Source: Ampelomyces quisqualis (lineage: Eukaryota; Ascomycota; Dothideomycetes; Pleosporales; Phaeosphaeriaceae). From it: DNA of 64,000 bases. The stretch spans positions 2,418,001 through 2,482,000 of the forward strand of contig JAGTXZ010000005.1 in assembly GCA_018398575.1 (NCBI GenBank), given 5' to 3'. Below are positions 33,628 through 45,660 of this stretch, piece by piece. The first letter of the stretch is position 1; the number at the start of each line of letters is the position of its first letter. The notes under the pieces were generated by a model that saw only the letters and a program-made list of their open reading frames with translations, was not told the DNA's origin and did no database searches. A program made the translations under genes and the position numbers.

Positions 33628-33845
33628 TGTAAGAGGCAGACTCTAAGAGTAGATACTAGGAAATAAAGACGTGAATTTGTGTCCTATCCTAATTGTTACC
33701 TAAAGGGTTTTTATAGTCTAGAGGATTTTTAGTGTTCTAGTCTAGAACGTTTTTAGTGTTCTAGTCTAAAGCGTTTTTAGTATTCTAGTTTAGAGAGCTA
33801 AGGTTTTTCTGTAACTAAAGACTAACTAGGTAGCAGCCTGTTATA
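33628..33845 (-). repeat. 3' LTR of element F
   Basis: 218 bp, TGTAAGAGGC...CCTGTTATA on the plus strand. Carries three tandem 24-bp units. More heavily mutated than its partner: CCA, TGG and TTGG sites kept at 41,357-41,574 read CTA, TAA and TTAG here. Confidence 0.94.
33725..33797. repeat. Three 24-bp tandem units inside the F LTR
   Basis: GTTTTTAGTGTTCTAGTCTA-type unit starting at 33,725, 33,749 and 33,773; mirrored at about 41,454-41,526 in the other LTR, where the units are closer to an unmutated GTTTTTGGTGTTCTGGTCTG. Possible promoter or enhancer repeat in U3, by position only. Confidence 0.75.
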
Positions 33846-33989
33846 TAATCCCCTTGCTCTGGCGCTAGGTACGCTTAGACCTGCGCAACTATTAAAATAA
33901 AAATTACTTTGCCTAGATCTGTTATTCTGCACCCTTACTTCTCTTTTTAGGTAGCACTATATACTGCACTAGCCTTGCCTTTTGCACAC

Positions 33990-34697
33990 TTGCTTACGCG
34001 TTACTTTTCTTATTAACCTACGCATTTCTTGCGCCTGTGCTGCTATTCGCGAAGATGCTAAGTCTACGCACTCTTTGCAGTTCTCTAGCTAAGCGTTGTA
34101 CTACTAACCTCCCTATTATAAGTTTTATATCTAAGGCGCTAAGCTAGGTCTAGGCATGTTACTAACTAGTAATAGAACAGACTAGATATTGTTATTAAAG
34201 CTAAGCTTAACCTACTGTGTTGTTTAGGCTACGCTATTACTTAGCTTAAGAGTAATAAGTCTAAGTGCAAGATTACTTATAGTAAGAGCACCTACTCTTA
34301 GTGTAAGGACGCTTACATTATGTGCAGGCCTGTAAGTTAACTGCTATATTCTTTTACTTTCCTAGTTAATTCTAATTGCTTCTTAAATTAACAATTACTT
34401 TAAGATTATAGTTATTTTGCTTTGTAACGCGCTTGCTTGCAATTCTAAGGTTAAGTAGCTGTTAACGCAGCATACAATTACTAGTCTTTAGTCTAACTTT
34501 GTTAACAAGCTTAGAGCTGCTTAGGTAAAGTCTTGTAGTAGTAATAAGTCTAGCTACTAGGGTCTAACGCGCAAGGTTAATAAGGTTAATGTCCTAGTAG
34601 ACATCTGCTAGCTCTTCTAGTAGCTTCTTGTTAAGCAGGACACTATTATTTATAAGCTTAATAATGTTAGCGCTAGCGTACAGCAGCTCTACACTAA
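33990..34697 (+). pseudogene. Antisense accessory ORF of element F: Cys-cluster protein, first part
   Basis: Plus-strand frame opposite to F gag-pol, between the chromodomain end of pol and the 3' LTR. From about 34,190 one frame is coherent for some 170 codons with only Gln/Trp-type stops. It shows CCLGYAIT-LKSNKSKCK, then SQCKDAYIMCRP (C-x2-C-x6-C, about 34,290-34,330), in a basic segment typical of zinc-cluster DNA-binding domains; several intervening Tyr are TAC/TAT and could be former Cys. A helical, coil-like part follows (VNVLVDICQLFQQLLVKQD, about 34,590-34,650; ASVQQLYTNV to 34,697). Function unknown; a regulator-like or nucleic-acid-binding role is inference. Confidence 0.6.
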
Positions 34698-34731
34698 TGT
34701 AAGTTCTTTCTAATTTATTTCTCCTCTGTTA
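34698..34731 (+). other. Candidate spliceosomal intron in the F antisense ORF
   Basis: GTAAGT at 34,698 with a CTAAT branch-like site, a pyrimidine-rich stretch and TTAG about 34 bases later. The coherent frame stops being readable exactly at the GTAAGT. Unusually short even for a fungal intron, so it is tentative. Confidence 0.3.
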
Positions 34732-35900
34732 GGGTTTATTTTCCTAAGGCGTTCTGTGCATTCTACTAACATTTAATTAGGCTAAAGAGCATAACATGCA
34801 GATCTCTAGCGTAGGCTTCTAGGTTTCTTACGTTAGCAACACCTTCTGCACTACTAATCAGCTGCTTTGTTACCTTAATATAATAGAGTCTAACATCTAC
34901 AAGAAGCCTACGTATAACGCAGAGGTATAGGCTAAAACTAATTATTTAGTAATAGCAACTATTGCGCCCTCTAATAGTAAGAAGGTAGGCTTTAGCGTGT
35001 AGTGTCTTTGCTGTAGTTCCTGTGTAGCGCCTGTAGGCAATTTCTATAGTAATAGACTTTTCTTTATAGTTTCTGCCTTTATTCTATTGCTAAGCCTAGA
35101 CTCTATAAAACTAATCTTGTATTCTTTAATGCTACTTATACATTAGACTAAATGTTGCGCTCTATATCTTAGGCTTATAGGTTCTTATAGCTCTACTTCT
35201 ATTACAGACGTTATTATTCTTACTAGTTCTTGTAGTCTAGCGTAGTCTAAGTATTAGAATCCTATGCCCCTTTCTTAGGTTTTCTTAGACCCTCTAAAGA
35301 TTTATGTTACGCTGTGTCTTAACTAACTATTGCCTAGCTTAAGTAGCTAGATCTCTAGAGTTAATCTAGGCTCTTCCTCTTGTATTCTTTAGCTATTAAT
35401 CTGTTAACGCTAAGCTTCTAGACTCTTCTCTCTCTGTTCCTAGGTTATTCTAGGTAGTTAGTAGGACTGTCGCATTAGTTCTTAGGTATTAGTATTTAGG
35501 TTCTTTGTGTTTAGTTTCTAGAGACAGTTAACTGCTAGTTATATTCTTGCTGTTAACTAGTTAGGGCTGTTGCAGGTTAGCTAATAGAATAGATATAGGT
35601 ATCTTTTTCTTTCTCTACTTTTTGCTAAAGCTTCTAGTCTTAGGCTTTGTCTATTGTAGTATCCTTGCATTTTCTCTATTAGTTACTCTCTAGCGTTAAG
35701 TATTGTTTCTAAACGCAACTAAGTACGCTACTGCATTATTTCCTATGCCTCTAGTTCTTCTTGTACTTGTCCTAAGTTTATCCTTTTTCTATAAATCTCT
35801 TTTGTGTATAACACTGTTATCTCTTCTAGTATTACTATACGCAACTATAGCTATCCTTTCTACCCTCTTTCTCTACTAATATATTTTATTTGGCAGTTAG
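34732..35900 (+). pseudogene. Possible second part of the F antisense ORF
   Basis: Plus-strand sequence continues with a partly open frame reading ATIAPSNSKKVGFSV, then CLCCSSCVAPVG (about 35,005-35,035), suggesting more Cys-containing protein, then Ser/Leu-rich sequence without family resemblance. Frame continuity is poor after 35,100. The interval to 35,900 holds no other feature I can support. Confidence 0.3.
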
Positions 35901-35929
35901 GGTAGGTAGTTGCTCTACTAACAGCCTAT

Positions 35930-38900
35930 TTAAGTCTTATTATATCTTTGTGTTATCTATTTACTTAGTAAGGGCTATAGTGTTAGCAATATTTACTTGC
36001 AGTTTCTATGTTAGTTCTATATATCTTACTTATTTTACTAGGTATTACAGCTGTATACCTTGCTCTTTCTTCTTCTATTGTTCTATAAGGATGTAGTTAA
36101 CAAGGTACTTATTATTAGCTTTATCCTTGCTTACTACTATTACTTCTAGTTGCTAGTTATTAGACTTCTAGTGCAGAAGCAGATTCCCTGCATTAAGCTA
36201 GAGGCAGTTAACGTAGAATCTTAGGTGTACTCTAGGAAGTACGCTTAGTTTTACAACGTAGGGAGAGATAACCTTTGTAACTGTATACTTCCTGTTCTTC
36301 TAATCTAGTTTTTTTAAAGGTCTTTTGTTAGATATAAAGCAACTATACTAGAGCTATACTTTATCTCTTATATAGAGCTCTAGGGCTTTCTGTCTGTAGC
36401 AATTAGCCTAGCGCTCTTATTCTTACTGTAATTCTACTATCTTTGCTTATATATAGTCTATTGTTTCTTTTATCTTAGTTACTATTACTTTAGCAGTAGC
36501 CTTTTTATTATTACTAGACTAGTGCTAGTTCTTTGCAGTCTATTCTAGGTCTAACTAAATAGAGTCTATGTTATACTTATACTAGAGGAAGAATAGGCTA
36601 ACGCCTATAGATGCTGTATTTTGTCTAGCTATTGCAATTTATGCTAGTAGGCATAGGGCAGCCTAGTTTAACTAATCTTAGTTTATAAAAGCCCTTAAGT
36701 AGGCTTCTACTATACTGTTTATTTGCTTTGTAGCGCTATCTATCTAGAAGTAGTATGCTGTTAAGACTCTTCTTTGTATTCTAAGCTTGTTGCAGAGTAA
36801 TAACTAGAATTTGCTTACAAATTGTAACCCTCTGTTAGATACTATAGCGTCTGAGAGCTAGTAGTACGCAACTACCTGTTTAATAAATGCCTTAACTATA
36901 GTAGAAACTTCTAGGTCTAGAATAGGCATAAGTACTGCGTTTTTACTTAGCTAGTTAGTAACTACTATAAGGTGTAACATTCTGTAGCTTAGTAGAAGGC
37001 CTACAATAAAGTCTACTAACAATTCCTTTTATATTTAGACTAGAAGCAGAAGTAGGCGTAGTAGTCCTTGTTTAAGTTTTCTTTAGGGCTTTGTTCTACT
37101 ACACACTGCGTAGTTCTAGACAAACTACTAGATGCTTAAGAACATTTTAGGCTAGAAGTAGTCTCTTACTAATATTGCGTATGTATTTTCTTTACTTAAG
37201 TGCTTAGTAATTAGAGAGTTATATGCTTTTAAGATAATATACGTTTATAGGTTTATACATTCTAGCACCTATTTGCGCTCTCTATAGAGTAGGCGTCCTA
37301 AGTTATTTAAGCTATACTCTGCTAGAGAAACTTTTAGGCTTAGATGCAGAGGGAATTTTTGCTGTCCTGTTCTAATAGCGTTAACTACTAATTAGTAGGC
37401 TTTATCTATACAGATAGCCTGTTTCTACAATTTCTTAATAGTAGGCTCTGTTAGTCCTTTAGAGCGTTTATTTGTATAGGGACTTTGCCTAGGCGTAGTC
37501 TTGCATAGTACTATAGTTTCTTTAGTAGTATCTAAAGTGTCTTTTGCTACAGAGGGCTTTCTAGCGCCTTAGTTATAGGTAACGTTCCCTTCTCTTAACG
37601 CAGCGTCTTTGTCTACAAGCACGTTTTAGAGCGCTCCCTTTCTAACTATAGAGTAATTCTTAGTATTCTAGCTTTAGGCAACGTCTCTTTCTCTTAACAT
37701 AGCGTCTTTGTCTGTAAGCCTGTTTTAAAGCTACTCTGTTTCTTCCTCCTCCTATTGTAGTGCATCTCTCTGCTAAGCTGTAAGAGAAGTAGTTAACGCA
37801 GCGTCTTTGTCTATAAGTACGTTTTAGAGCTACTCTGTTTCTTTCTTCTCTTACTATTATGTATCTCTCTGCTAAGCTGCAAGAGAAGTAGTTAACACAG
37901 TATCTTTGTCTGCAAGCACGTTTTAGAGCTACTCTGTTTCTTCTTTCTTCTGTTATAGTAAATCCTCCTGCTAAGCTGCAAAGGAAGTAGTAAGTACTAG
38001 ATTTTCTTTGTTTTTGGTTTTTAAAGCAAGAGTAAATAGTTAGAAGGTCTAGGACTATACCTGCGCGTCTGCTCTTTCTTAAGGAAGATCTTATTCTTTT
38101 TTAGAAAGGGCATCTGCTCTACTATTAACGTTTCCTAGGTAGTATTAGAATCTAACATTAAACGTGCTAAGGAACCCTACTTAGTAGACGTGTCTCTCTG
38201 TTAGCAGTTGTGTAGTAGCAAAGTATTCTAGGTTCTTATAGTCTATAAGCATAGTAAAATGCTTTACTTTCTAAAGTTTAGTTTTCTACTGCTTTAGGCA
38301 CTTAACTATAGCTAATAGTTCCTTATTATAGATAGTGTAGTTAGCTTCTGCAGCTATGTTCTTTGCTAAGTAGTAAGCTATAGCCTAGAGGCGTCTATCC
38401 TTACTGTATTAAGACAGCACTCTCTTAGTTAACTATTCTAAGGCGTTGTACTCTACTACTATCTCTAGCTCTGTATTAAAGTTTACTAGGGATAGTTCTG
38501 CTATAAAAGCTTCTTTTAGCTTATTAAAGGACATCTGTTGTTTAGGGCCCTAGTAGAAGGCTACGCCTTTCCTAGTTAGTCTAGTTAGTAGAGCAGCTAG
38601 CTCTAAGAAGTTTCTTATAAACTGTTAGTAGAAGTTAGCAAAGCTAACAAAACTCTAGACTTCTTTAACTGTCTTAGGAGGCTCTTAAGAACGTATAGTA
38701 GCTACTTTCTTAGAGTCTATACTTATTCCTTTCTTAGCCTTAATAATAAATCTAAGGTATTTAGTCTTCTTTACACTAAACTTGCTTTTTCTTACATTAA
38801 GGTATAACCCTGCTGCTCTAAGTTTCTAGATTACTAGCTTTACCTTTTTCTTATAGTCTGCCTTAAACCTGCTTGTATATATTAACACATTGTTTATATA

Positions 38901-40200
38901 AGCTAAATAGAAATTATCTAGGTGTTTCCTTAGTGTTTAATTAATATATCTCTAGAACGTGCTTAGAGCGTTCGTAAGTCCAAAGGGTGTTACAAGCTAC
39001 TTATAGAAGCTAAAGCGCGTCTAGAAGGTAGTCTTCTATTTGTCTCCTTTAGCAATCCTAATCTTATAGAATGCTTAGATAACATCTACTTTAGTAAACC
39101 ATTTAGCTTTAGCAATCTAGGCTAAGGTCTCTTAGATAAGTAGGAGCAGGTATCTGTCCTTTCTTGTAATTGCGTTAAGGGCCTAGTAGTCTACACAGAA
39201 CTGCAGGCCCTCCTCTAGCTTCTTTACAAATAGGACTAGTGCAGAAGCGCTTAACTAGCTTACCTGTATAAAGCTATAGTCTAGGTAAGAAGTAAGCTCT
39301 TTTTAGAGAATAAGGAGTTCTTCCCTTAATATGCTGTATAGTAGGCCCTATAGTACCTCTGTAGTCTTTTTATCTTCTTTTACTAGCTTAATAGAATAAT
39401 TAATAGTAGGTCCTCTTACTAGGGGGAGTTAGTTCGCTTCCTTGCGTAGGAAGGTTTTGTATTTCCCTTTTAGGTAATCTAGAAGCACTAACCTAGGATC
39501 TACTTAAGGCTTAGTTTTTAGGGCCTTTTAGATGTCTGCTATTAACGCAGCGTAAAGGTAGATAGATTTGTCTTTCTAGCTCTGTTGTAGCTAGGCTAAG
39601 TACGCAGCTGCTGTAATACTCTGTAGTAAGAGAGGTTTCTTTCTTTTCTAGCTTCTAACTTGCGTCTAAGTAGAGTAGATATATATTAATTTCTTTACTA
39701 GTGCAATAGTAACATTGTGTTAGTTTATCTATAGTTAACCTAAGACTAGGTTGTATTTCTTGTTTCTATCTAGTTTATAGGCCTACAGTGTCTTCTTGTG
39801 CCTATTAATATTAATCCTTATCTAGACAGCTATCTTTATCTATAACTAGGCTCTAGTAATCTTAATAATTTCTCTTAGAGCTATTAACTTGCGCTCTAAC
39901 TTATTCTTGTAGATAAACTTAGTTAAGGTTATAGCGTAGGTAAGACACCTAGTGTTAATTATTATAGAAGTAACTATTGTTTTATTAATAATAGTGTGTA
40001 CAGTAATAGGTTCTCTGTCTAGCTATTTCCTCTAGAATTGTTAAAATCTCTTGTCCTCTTTTGGTGTTGTGTTACTATACTCTTATTTACGCCTTTAGAC
40101 AGAAGTTACTTGTTTTCTAAGCTTAGAGTGTCTTTTAACGCGTCCTCTTCTTTCTTGCCCTGTGCCTTAGCTGCTACAGCCTTAGTAGGTCTTAAAGGTA
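35930..40200 (-). pseudogene. Element F pol: protease, RT, RNase H, repeat linker, integrase, chromodomain
   Basis: Minus-strand Pol relic. RT catalytic motif is complementary to 38,886-38,900 and reads YINNV (YIDDV expected), preceded by LDNFYLA. RNase H ends in RFQYYLGNVNSRADALS (about 38,170-38,110). A 33-residue tandem repeat separates it from the integrase zinc-binding and core region (about 37,330-36,700, including VDFIVGLL-, VVTNQLSK- and GLQFVSKFW-like blocks). Near the end it reads RVHLRFYVNCL (about 36,225-36,190), then KYLVNYILIEQ and QLQYLVKQVRYIELT, a chromodomain at about 36,105-35,950. The plus-strand open stretch at 35,890-36,096 is only its shadow. Confidence 0.85.
37602..37995 (-). 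repeat. 4 x 99-bp tandem repeat in F pol (33-residue unit between RNase H and integrase)
   Basis: Units begin at 37,602, 37,701, 37,800 and 37,899, exactly 99 bp apart, so the frame is kept. On the minus strand each reads a Gln/Glu/Lys-rich coil such as ETEQLQNVLIDKDA followed by LTTSLAA-QQRDT. The two right-hand units are most alike; the leftmost is diverged. The sequence fits an in-frame expansion in the flexible RNase H to integrase linker. Confidence 0.85.
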
Positions 40201-41340
40201 GAGACAATTTGCATTTACTAGCGTAGTGTCTTAACTTGCTGCAGTAGAGGTATAAGTTGTTTTGTCTCTAGTAGAACTACTCTTCTGCAGTAGCCTACTT
40301 AGCTTTCTTCTTTTTAGAGGATTTTCTCTTAGTCCTCTTAGAATGTCCTCTTATAGGTTCCTAATCTATAGGTTCTTTAACGTTCTGTCTTTTAGTGTGC
40401 TTGCTACTAAGTTTTACTCTGTATAAGTTTTTCTTAATAATTACTACCCTGTCTATAAGATTGTAGATTCTTTATTTAGGTTTAGTCTCTACAGAGATTA
40501 TCCTGTCTTGTAGGTCTGGCTAGATAGCGCTTAGGTACTTTGTTTTTAAGTTTACTTTATTGTCTTTCTTGCCTACGTTGTAGGCTAGCCTTATAAACTC
40601 TGTATTAAAGCTCTAGAAGAAAGACTTATTCTATTAGATTATTTAGAGTTTCTTTTGTAATCTTTTGTTGTGTAGCTTGTTGCTAAATTAGCTGTCTAGA
40701 AAGTTCTAAAGTTCTTCTGCAGAGCCCTAGGGGTTCTAGGTTACCTAAGACAGGGCTACACTAGCTGCTAACCTCTTAAGGCAGTTAAAGATATAGCCTG
40801 CTTAAGAGCCTAGTCCTGCGCTGTTGTGTTCTAGTTTGTACTTTATTTAGGCCTTAAAGATGCAGTAATCTTTTTAATCTCCTTTGTACGCTTCTAGGTT
40901 AGAGACTTTATAAGCCTTCTAGGGCGAGAGGAAGCTTTCTAAGGGGGTCTGTATAAAGCTAGAGGTTTCTAGAGTTAATTAGGCTGTAAGCCTTACAACT
41001 TGTTCCTGCAGATTTCTTACTAGCAATACTAAGTCTAAATCTGCGCTTATAGAGGACTTTTCTTTTCTATTGTTAGAGAGTCTAGCTGCTAGGGAGTTAC
41101 ATACTTTCTGCTAGGCGGGCGTTCTCTTAAGGCTGTTTAACAGCAATTGTTTCTTAATTTGTTATTTCTCTAGGTCTAGGAAGTTGTTAATAATTATCTA
41201 ATTAAACTTATCCTTAATAACTAACTTAGGGACACTATTACGTCTTATACAGATAGCTTGTACTATTATGTCCTGTACTGTTATAGGAACAGTTACTTGT
41301 TCTATGCTAGAGGTCACTAATAGCCCTTTAGCCTAGTTAG
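40200..41340 (-). pseudogene. Element F gag with zinc knuckle
   Basis: Minus-strand Gag relic. The zinc knuckle is complementary to 40,211-40,252 and reads Y-LY-C-SKLR-H-YASK-C, that is C-x2-C-x4-H-x4-C with only the first Cys lost. Upstream lie a Lys/Arg-rich linker (about 40,300-40,440) and the capsid (about 40,450-41,100). The 5' LTR follows at 41,357. The plus-strand open stretch at 40,038-40,226 is a shadow. Confidence 0.75.
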
Positions 41341-41356
41341 GTTTAACAAATTTAAT

Positions 41357-41574
41357 TGTAAAGAGCAGACCCTAAGAGTAGATGCTAGGAAATAAAGACG
41401 TAAATTTATGTCCTATCCTAATTGTTACCTAAAGGGTTTTTATAGTCTAGAGGATTTTTAGTGTTCTAGTCCAGAACGTTTTTAGTGTTCTAGTCTGGAG
41501 CGTTTTTGGTGTTCTGGTTTAGAGAGCTAAGGTTTTTCTATAACCAAGGACTAACTAGGCAGCAGCCTGTTACA
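41357..41574 (-). repeat. 5' LTR of element F
   Basis: 218 bp, TGTAAAGAGC...CCTGTTACA, followed by ATCTG. It retains several CCA and TGG sites (about 41,481, 41,505, 41,517 and 41,544) that are converted in the left copy. Confidence 0.94.
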
Positions 41575-41579
41575 ATCTG

Positions 41580-43955
41580 TACAACTAAACAATAAACTAC
41601 GCTAATAACCAGAAGACTCTATACAAGATCTTCTTAACACACGTTGCTTTTAATAACAGAATAGTAACATTACTTTAAAAACTAAACCTTGCCTATCTTA
41701 AGGCATACAGGTGCAAAGCTTTTGCAATAAGCAGTAATACTTATAGAGGCATATTAAGACTTTAACGCCTTAACTCTAAAGTATAGATTAGATACCTTGT
41801 AGGATACTAATTATTAAACATCTATTATATCTAGATCCTATTACTTAGCAAAGTTATTAGCACCTGTAATATAGTATTTAATAAACAAACTATCTTTAAT
41901 AGCAAAGTTAAGGATCTTATAGACAACCTTATATATAATACTCTTAAAGAGATAGCTACTTATGTAAGGACTATTAAACTACCTACTCTAAGTATTAATC
42001 TAGAAACTAACTTGTTCTATAAGAACAAGCCTACTAAGGACTAAACAAATCCTTAGGACAAAGTAGACCTACTAGGCTACTATTAAGGCAAGAAGATTAA
42101 GGATTAATACCTAACTCTACTATCTACACTACTACTAGTAGCACTACTTGCAGGACTAATAGCCAGATACCTAGAATTAATACTACACAGATTATTTATA
42201 GACATAACACTATATAGGTTATCTAAAACTATCCTATAGGTAGCAGCCTTTATAGCTAGAGCTTAAGCTAGAAGAGTTAGCAAGTACAGAGGGGAAACAA
42301 TAGACAAGGCTAAGATACAAAAGATACTTGCTAAAGGCTTAAAGCCCTATTACAGCTAACTTCTACCTCTACTAACCTGCTAAACTAAGCTTAAGACTTA
42401 TCTAATAGGGAAACTGTTTAAAGAAGTAGAGTAGGCCTACCTACAGAGTTACAAACAGATAAACTCTTAGAGAGAAGTACTTCTTAAATTAATTAAACTA
42501 ACAGGCTAACAGATTTTAGACTATATATAGGTATACACGTACAAACTTAATAAATATTACTAGTTTATTAAGTGCAAGGCATAATTAGTTGTCTAAGGCA
42601 ATTAACAGCAAAACATTACATTATAGGACACATACGCTACTATATTAGTAAGCTACTTGTTTAGGATACTAATAGCTATTGCAGCTAAGTATAACCTTAA
42701 ACTTAAATAATATAACATAACTAACGCGTTTGTTTATACAACAATAGATTAAGAAATTTACATATAGATACTTTAAGGCTATAAGAAGAAGAGAATAATT
42801 CTTTAAGTTTAGAAGGTACTATATAGTCTGCGCATTTTACCTCTGCTATAGCAGAAGGAGTTTATATCAACTCTTAAGGCTCTAGGCTTTATAATAATCC
42901 TGCACAAGCTATACTATATAATTAAAGATAGTATTATTATTTTCTTTTACGTAAATAATATTATTGTCGCGTACAATAAATAATATACTAAAGAAGCAGA
43001 CTATATAGTTAAGCTTCTATAGGAAAAATATACTATAACTAGAGGATATAATCTCTAATAGTTCTTAGGCGTAGAAGTTATCTAACAACAAGACTAGCGT
43101 CTTATATAACTATTCTAGTTAGCGTATATTAACAAGATACGCTGCCTTACTAATTAAACTAACAAAAGGTATAATACCTTAATAGCACCTATTAAGTTAA
43201 AGCTACAACACAACCTAGCTGCTCTATCTAAGATTAACTAATACTAACAAAAGATTAGATCTCTACTCTTTGCTGTAGTAACAACGCAACCTAATATTGC
43301 TTTTGCTACATTACAGCTTACTTAGTTCTTATTAAACCTAAGCACTAAATATTAAAACGCTGCTAATTAGGTCCTGCTATACCTTGCAGACACTAGATTT
43401 AGGGCGCTACAACTTAGAGGAGACAACTACCTCTAAGTAGCTAGTAACGCCTCCTTTGCTAATAACACGCTTAATAGGAAAAGCTTATAAGGCTACACTA
43501 TTAAGCTTTTTAGTAGACTTATTGTATAGAAAGTAAGTAAGTAAGACACTGTTACTATATTAATAACAGAGGTAGAACTTCTTACTTTGTCCTAAGTTGC
43601 TAAAGAGGTAATATTTACTTTATAATTACTCTACAAGCTAAATATTAAGCTCCTATAATCTACAATTACTATTTAATGCAATAACACCTAAACTATCTAG
43701 CTAGTTACTAAAGAGATATTAAAACTTTAAACTAAGCTTTGCTATGTTAATATTTACAACTACTAGCTTAAACAAGAGATTTCTACTAGCAAAATTGCAG
43801 TAGAGTACGTTTAATTAGTAGAAATAATCGCTAACAGTTTTACAAAGGCCCTTCTAGTAAATAAATAGGACAGCTTTCTCTATTAGATTAGACTAGTAAA
43901 GGTAATCTAGGAGAAGATAGCAAATAAAGCGCTACTTAATAAGATTTAAGAGTAA
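41580..43955 (+). pseudogene. Element E pol, second part: integrase end, RT, RNase H
   Basis: Continues E integrase after F (LYNQTINYANNQKTLYK at 41,580). The conserved copia segment RCKAFAISSNTYRG ... IRYLVGYQ lies at about 41,710-41,815. RT reads KYYQFIKCKAQLVVQGNQQ-like (about 42,550-42,605), then TYATILVSYLFRILIAIA, NITNAFVYTTID, and the catalytic motif at 42,948-42,959 reading YVNN where YVDD is expected, followed by IIVAY. RNase H spans about 43,400-43,850 and reads YLADTRF, then QLVTKEILKLQTK. Ends near 43,950; G inserted 40 bases downstream. Confidence 0.9.
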
Positions 43956-43996
43956 CTTAAGAACCTTATACTTAACAACTAAGTATTCTAGCTTGC

Positions 43997-44454
43997 TGTT
44001 ACAAACCTCTAATAGGGAACACAGGACGTTATAAATAAACAAGGGAACAGGTTGCAAGATTTAGACCTAGTGCAGGGACATAGCACGCTAAGCATGTTAC
44101 GTAACCTTCTTATTAGTCTTATTTAGTCTTACTGTTTCTTGCAACAAGAAACTATAAGAACCTACAATAAAGATTAAGGACAATAAGAACTATAAGAGAG
44201 ACTAAGTATATAGGAACTATAATAAGCCCTTATAGATTATTGTGTTTAACTTATGTTTTAACAACTTAAGTTAGTTACATTAAGCTATATAATCTTTGTT
44301 ACTCTTTTTAGAAAGCCCTAGCCTTTACTATCTTAGTAATAATACCCTCTGTATCTAAAGCAACTCTACACCTATCTATAAAAACTAACCTTAGCTATAT
44401 ACTTAGTCTATACTAGTATTCTTATTGTTTACTACTAGACTAACAGTCTTAACA
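43997..44454 (+). repeat. 5' LTR of element G
   Basis: 458 bp, TGTTACAAAC...GTCTTAACA. Its 3' half (from about 44,205) matches the LTR of G2; its 5' half does not. Confidence 0.95.
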
Positions 44455-44599
44455 CTTTAAACACTTTTATAATAAGCAGTAATATTGCAATAGATACACC
44501 TAAGCATTCCTAAGTAGGACAATCTAGACTTAAAGTTAATAAACCTAATCTCTACTATAGAGACTGTAACAAACTTAAGACCTAGATCCTCTAGTTTAA

Positions 44600-45660
44600 T
44601 AGGCACTTCTACGTAGAAGGAGACAAGATTAAGAATAATAATAAAGTTATCTTTACTATAACTTACATAAAAGGCGACGCTAAAAAATAAGTACTTCTAA
44701 TTATTTAGAAGTATATAGACAATAATATTATAGACGCAGATAACACTAACCTTGTAGAAGACTAGTATACGTTTAAAACACGCTTGCGATAGATCTTCTT
44801 ACCTCTTAAAGAATCTGTAATTGCAGAACAAAAGATCTAAAGTCTAAAACAAACCTAATTAACTACTAACTATACTAATGTTTTTTAATAATATACTAAA
44901 CAAATCTAGTAAGACAACACTGCTCTAATACGTATATATAAATAAGGCCTTAAGGCTGCTATATAAGCTAAACTTATGCGCAGTAGAACATATATTACTA
45001 CTTTTAAAGAACTTTAGAATAAAGCTATTTGCCTAGACAACAAACTCTATAAATTAGCACTTAAAGATAGGTTATACTCTTTGCGTCTACTATAAAGACA
45101 TAAAGGATTTTGCTTAAATAAAAGATATTAGAGACAAATATAACTAAACAAAGGATAACAGCACTACTACCTAAGATAGGGAACTTACTAACTACGCCTA
45201 CTAGGAGCCTACTTAGGGTATAGACCTAAAGCTATGCACTTAAACAACCTTAACAAAGGCCTAGAACAGAAAAGTTACCTAAAGAAACAACTACAAGGGG
45301 ATAGGCCTAATAAGAATAAGATTACTTATTATAACTATAATAAAGTTAGATATTATACGCAAGACTATTACTCTAAGAACAAAGTTACACGCTAGCTTAA
45401 CGTGTTAACTAACGCTTTAGAGGAAGATATTAAAGAATAGATTGTAATTAAGGATTAACCTATTATCTAAACAACTAATAGACTACTAATAGTAGGATAG
45501 ACAGACAACACCTTTACTACATTATCTAATAACTAGGTCTTAACTAACGCTATATTATTCTACAACTAGGAACAGAACTGTAATATTAAACAATTCTAAC
45601 AGATAGGATTACTCTTACTACAAACACAACAACACATTTACAACTAGTATAACTAAACTA
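44600..45660 (+). pseudogene. Element G gag with zinc knuckle
   Basis: Plus-strand Gag relic. A capsid region (about 44,800-45,250) is followed by the zinc knuckle at 45,327-45,368, in which all four ligands are now Tyr (Y-YN-Y-NKVR-Y-YTQD-Y). G2 keeps the first and last Cys at the matching positions (62,159-62,200), which confirms the motif. A His/Gln-rich tail follows. In G the 79-codon block that is doubled in G2 is present once (about 44,815-45,050). Confidence 0.75.

Larger units (their letters stand above)
33628..41574 (-). mobile_element. Element F: complete Ty3/gypsy chromovirus inserted in the E integrase
   Basis: LTRs of exactly 218 bp (33,628-33,845 and 41,357-41,574) with duplication ATCTG at 33,623-33,627 and 41,575-41,579; total 7,947 bp. 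Orientation is minus: gag is at the right, RT on the minus strand, and a purine tract (AGAGCAAGGGGATTA on the minus strand, 33,846-33,860) abuts the left LTR. It contains a 33-residue tandem repeat in pol, a chromodomain, and a plus-strand antisense accessory frame before its 3' LTR. Confidence 0.94.

Noticed and set aside
35890..36096. Plus-strand hydrophobic ORF suggesting a membrane protein
   Set aside because: It is the complement of the F chromodomain; RIP creates Leu/Tyr/Ile-rich shadows.
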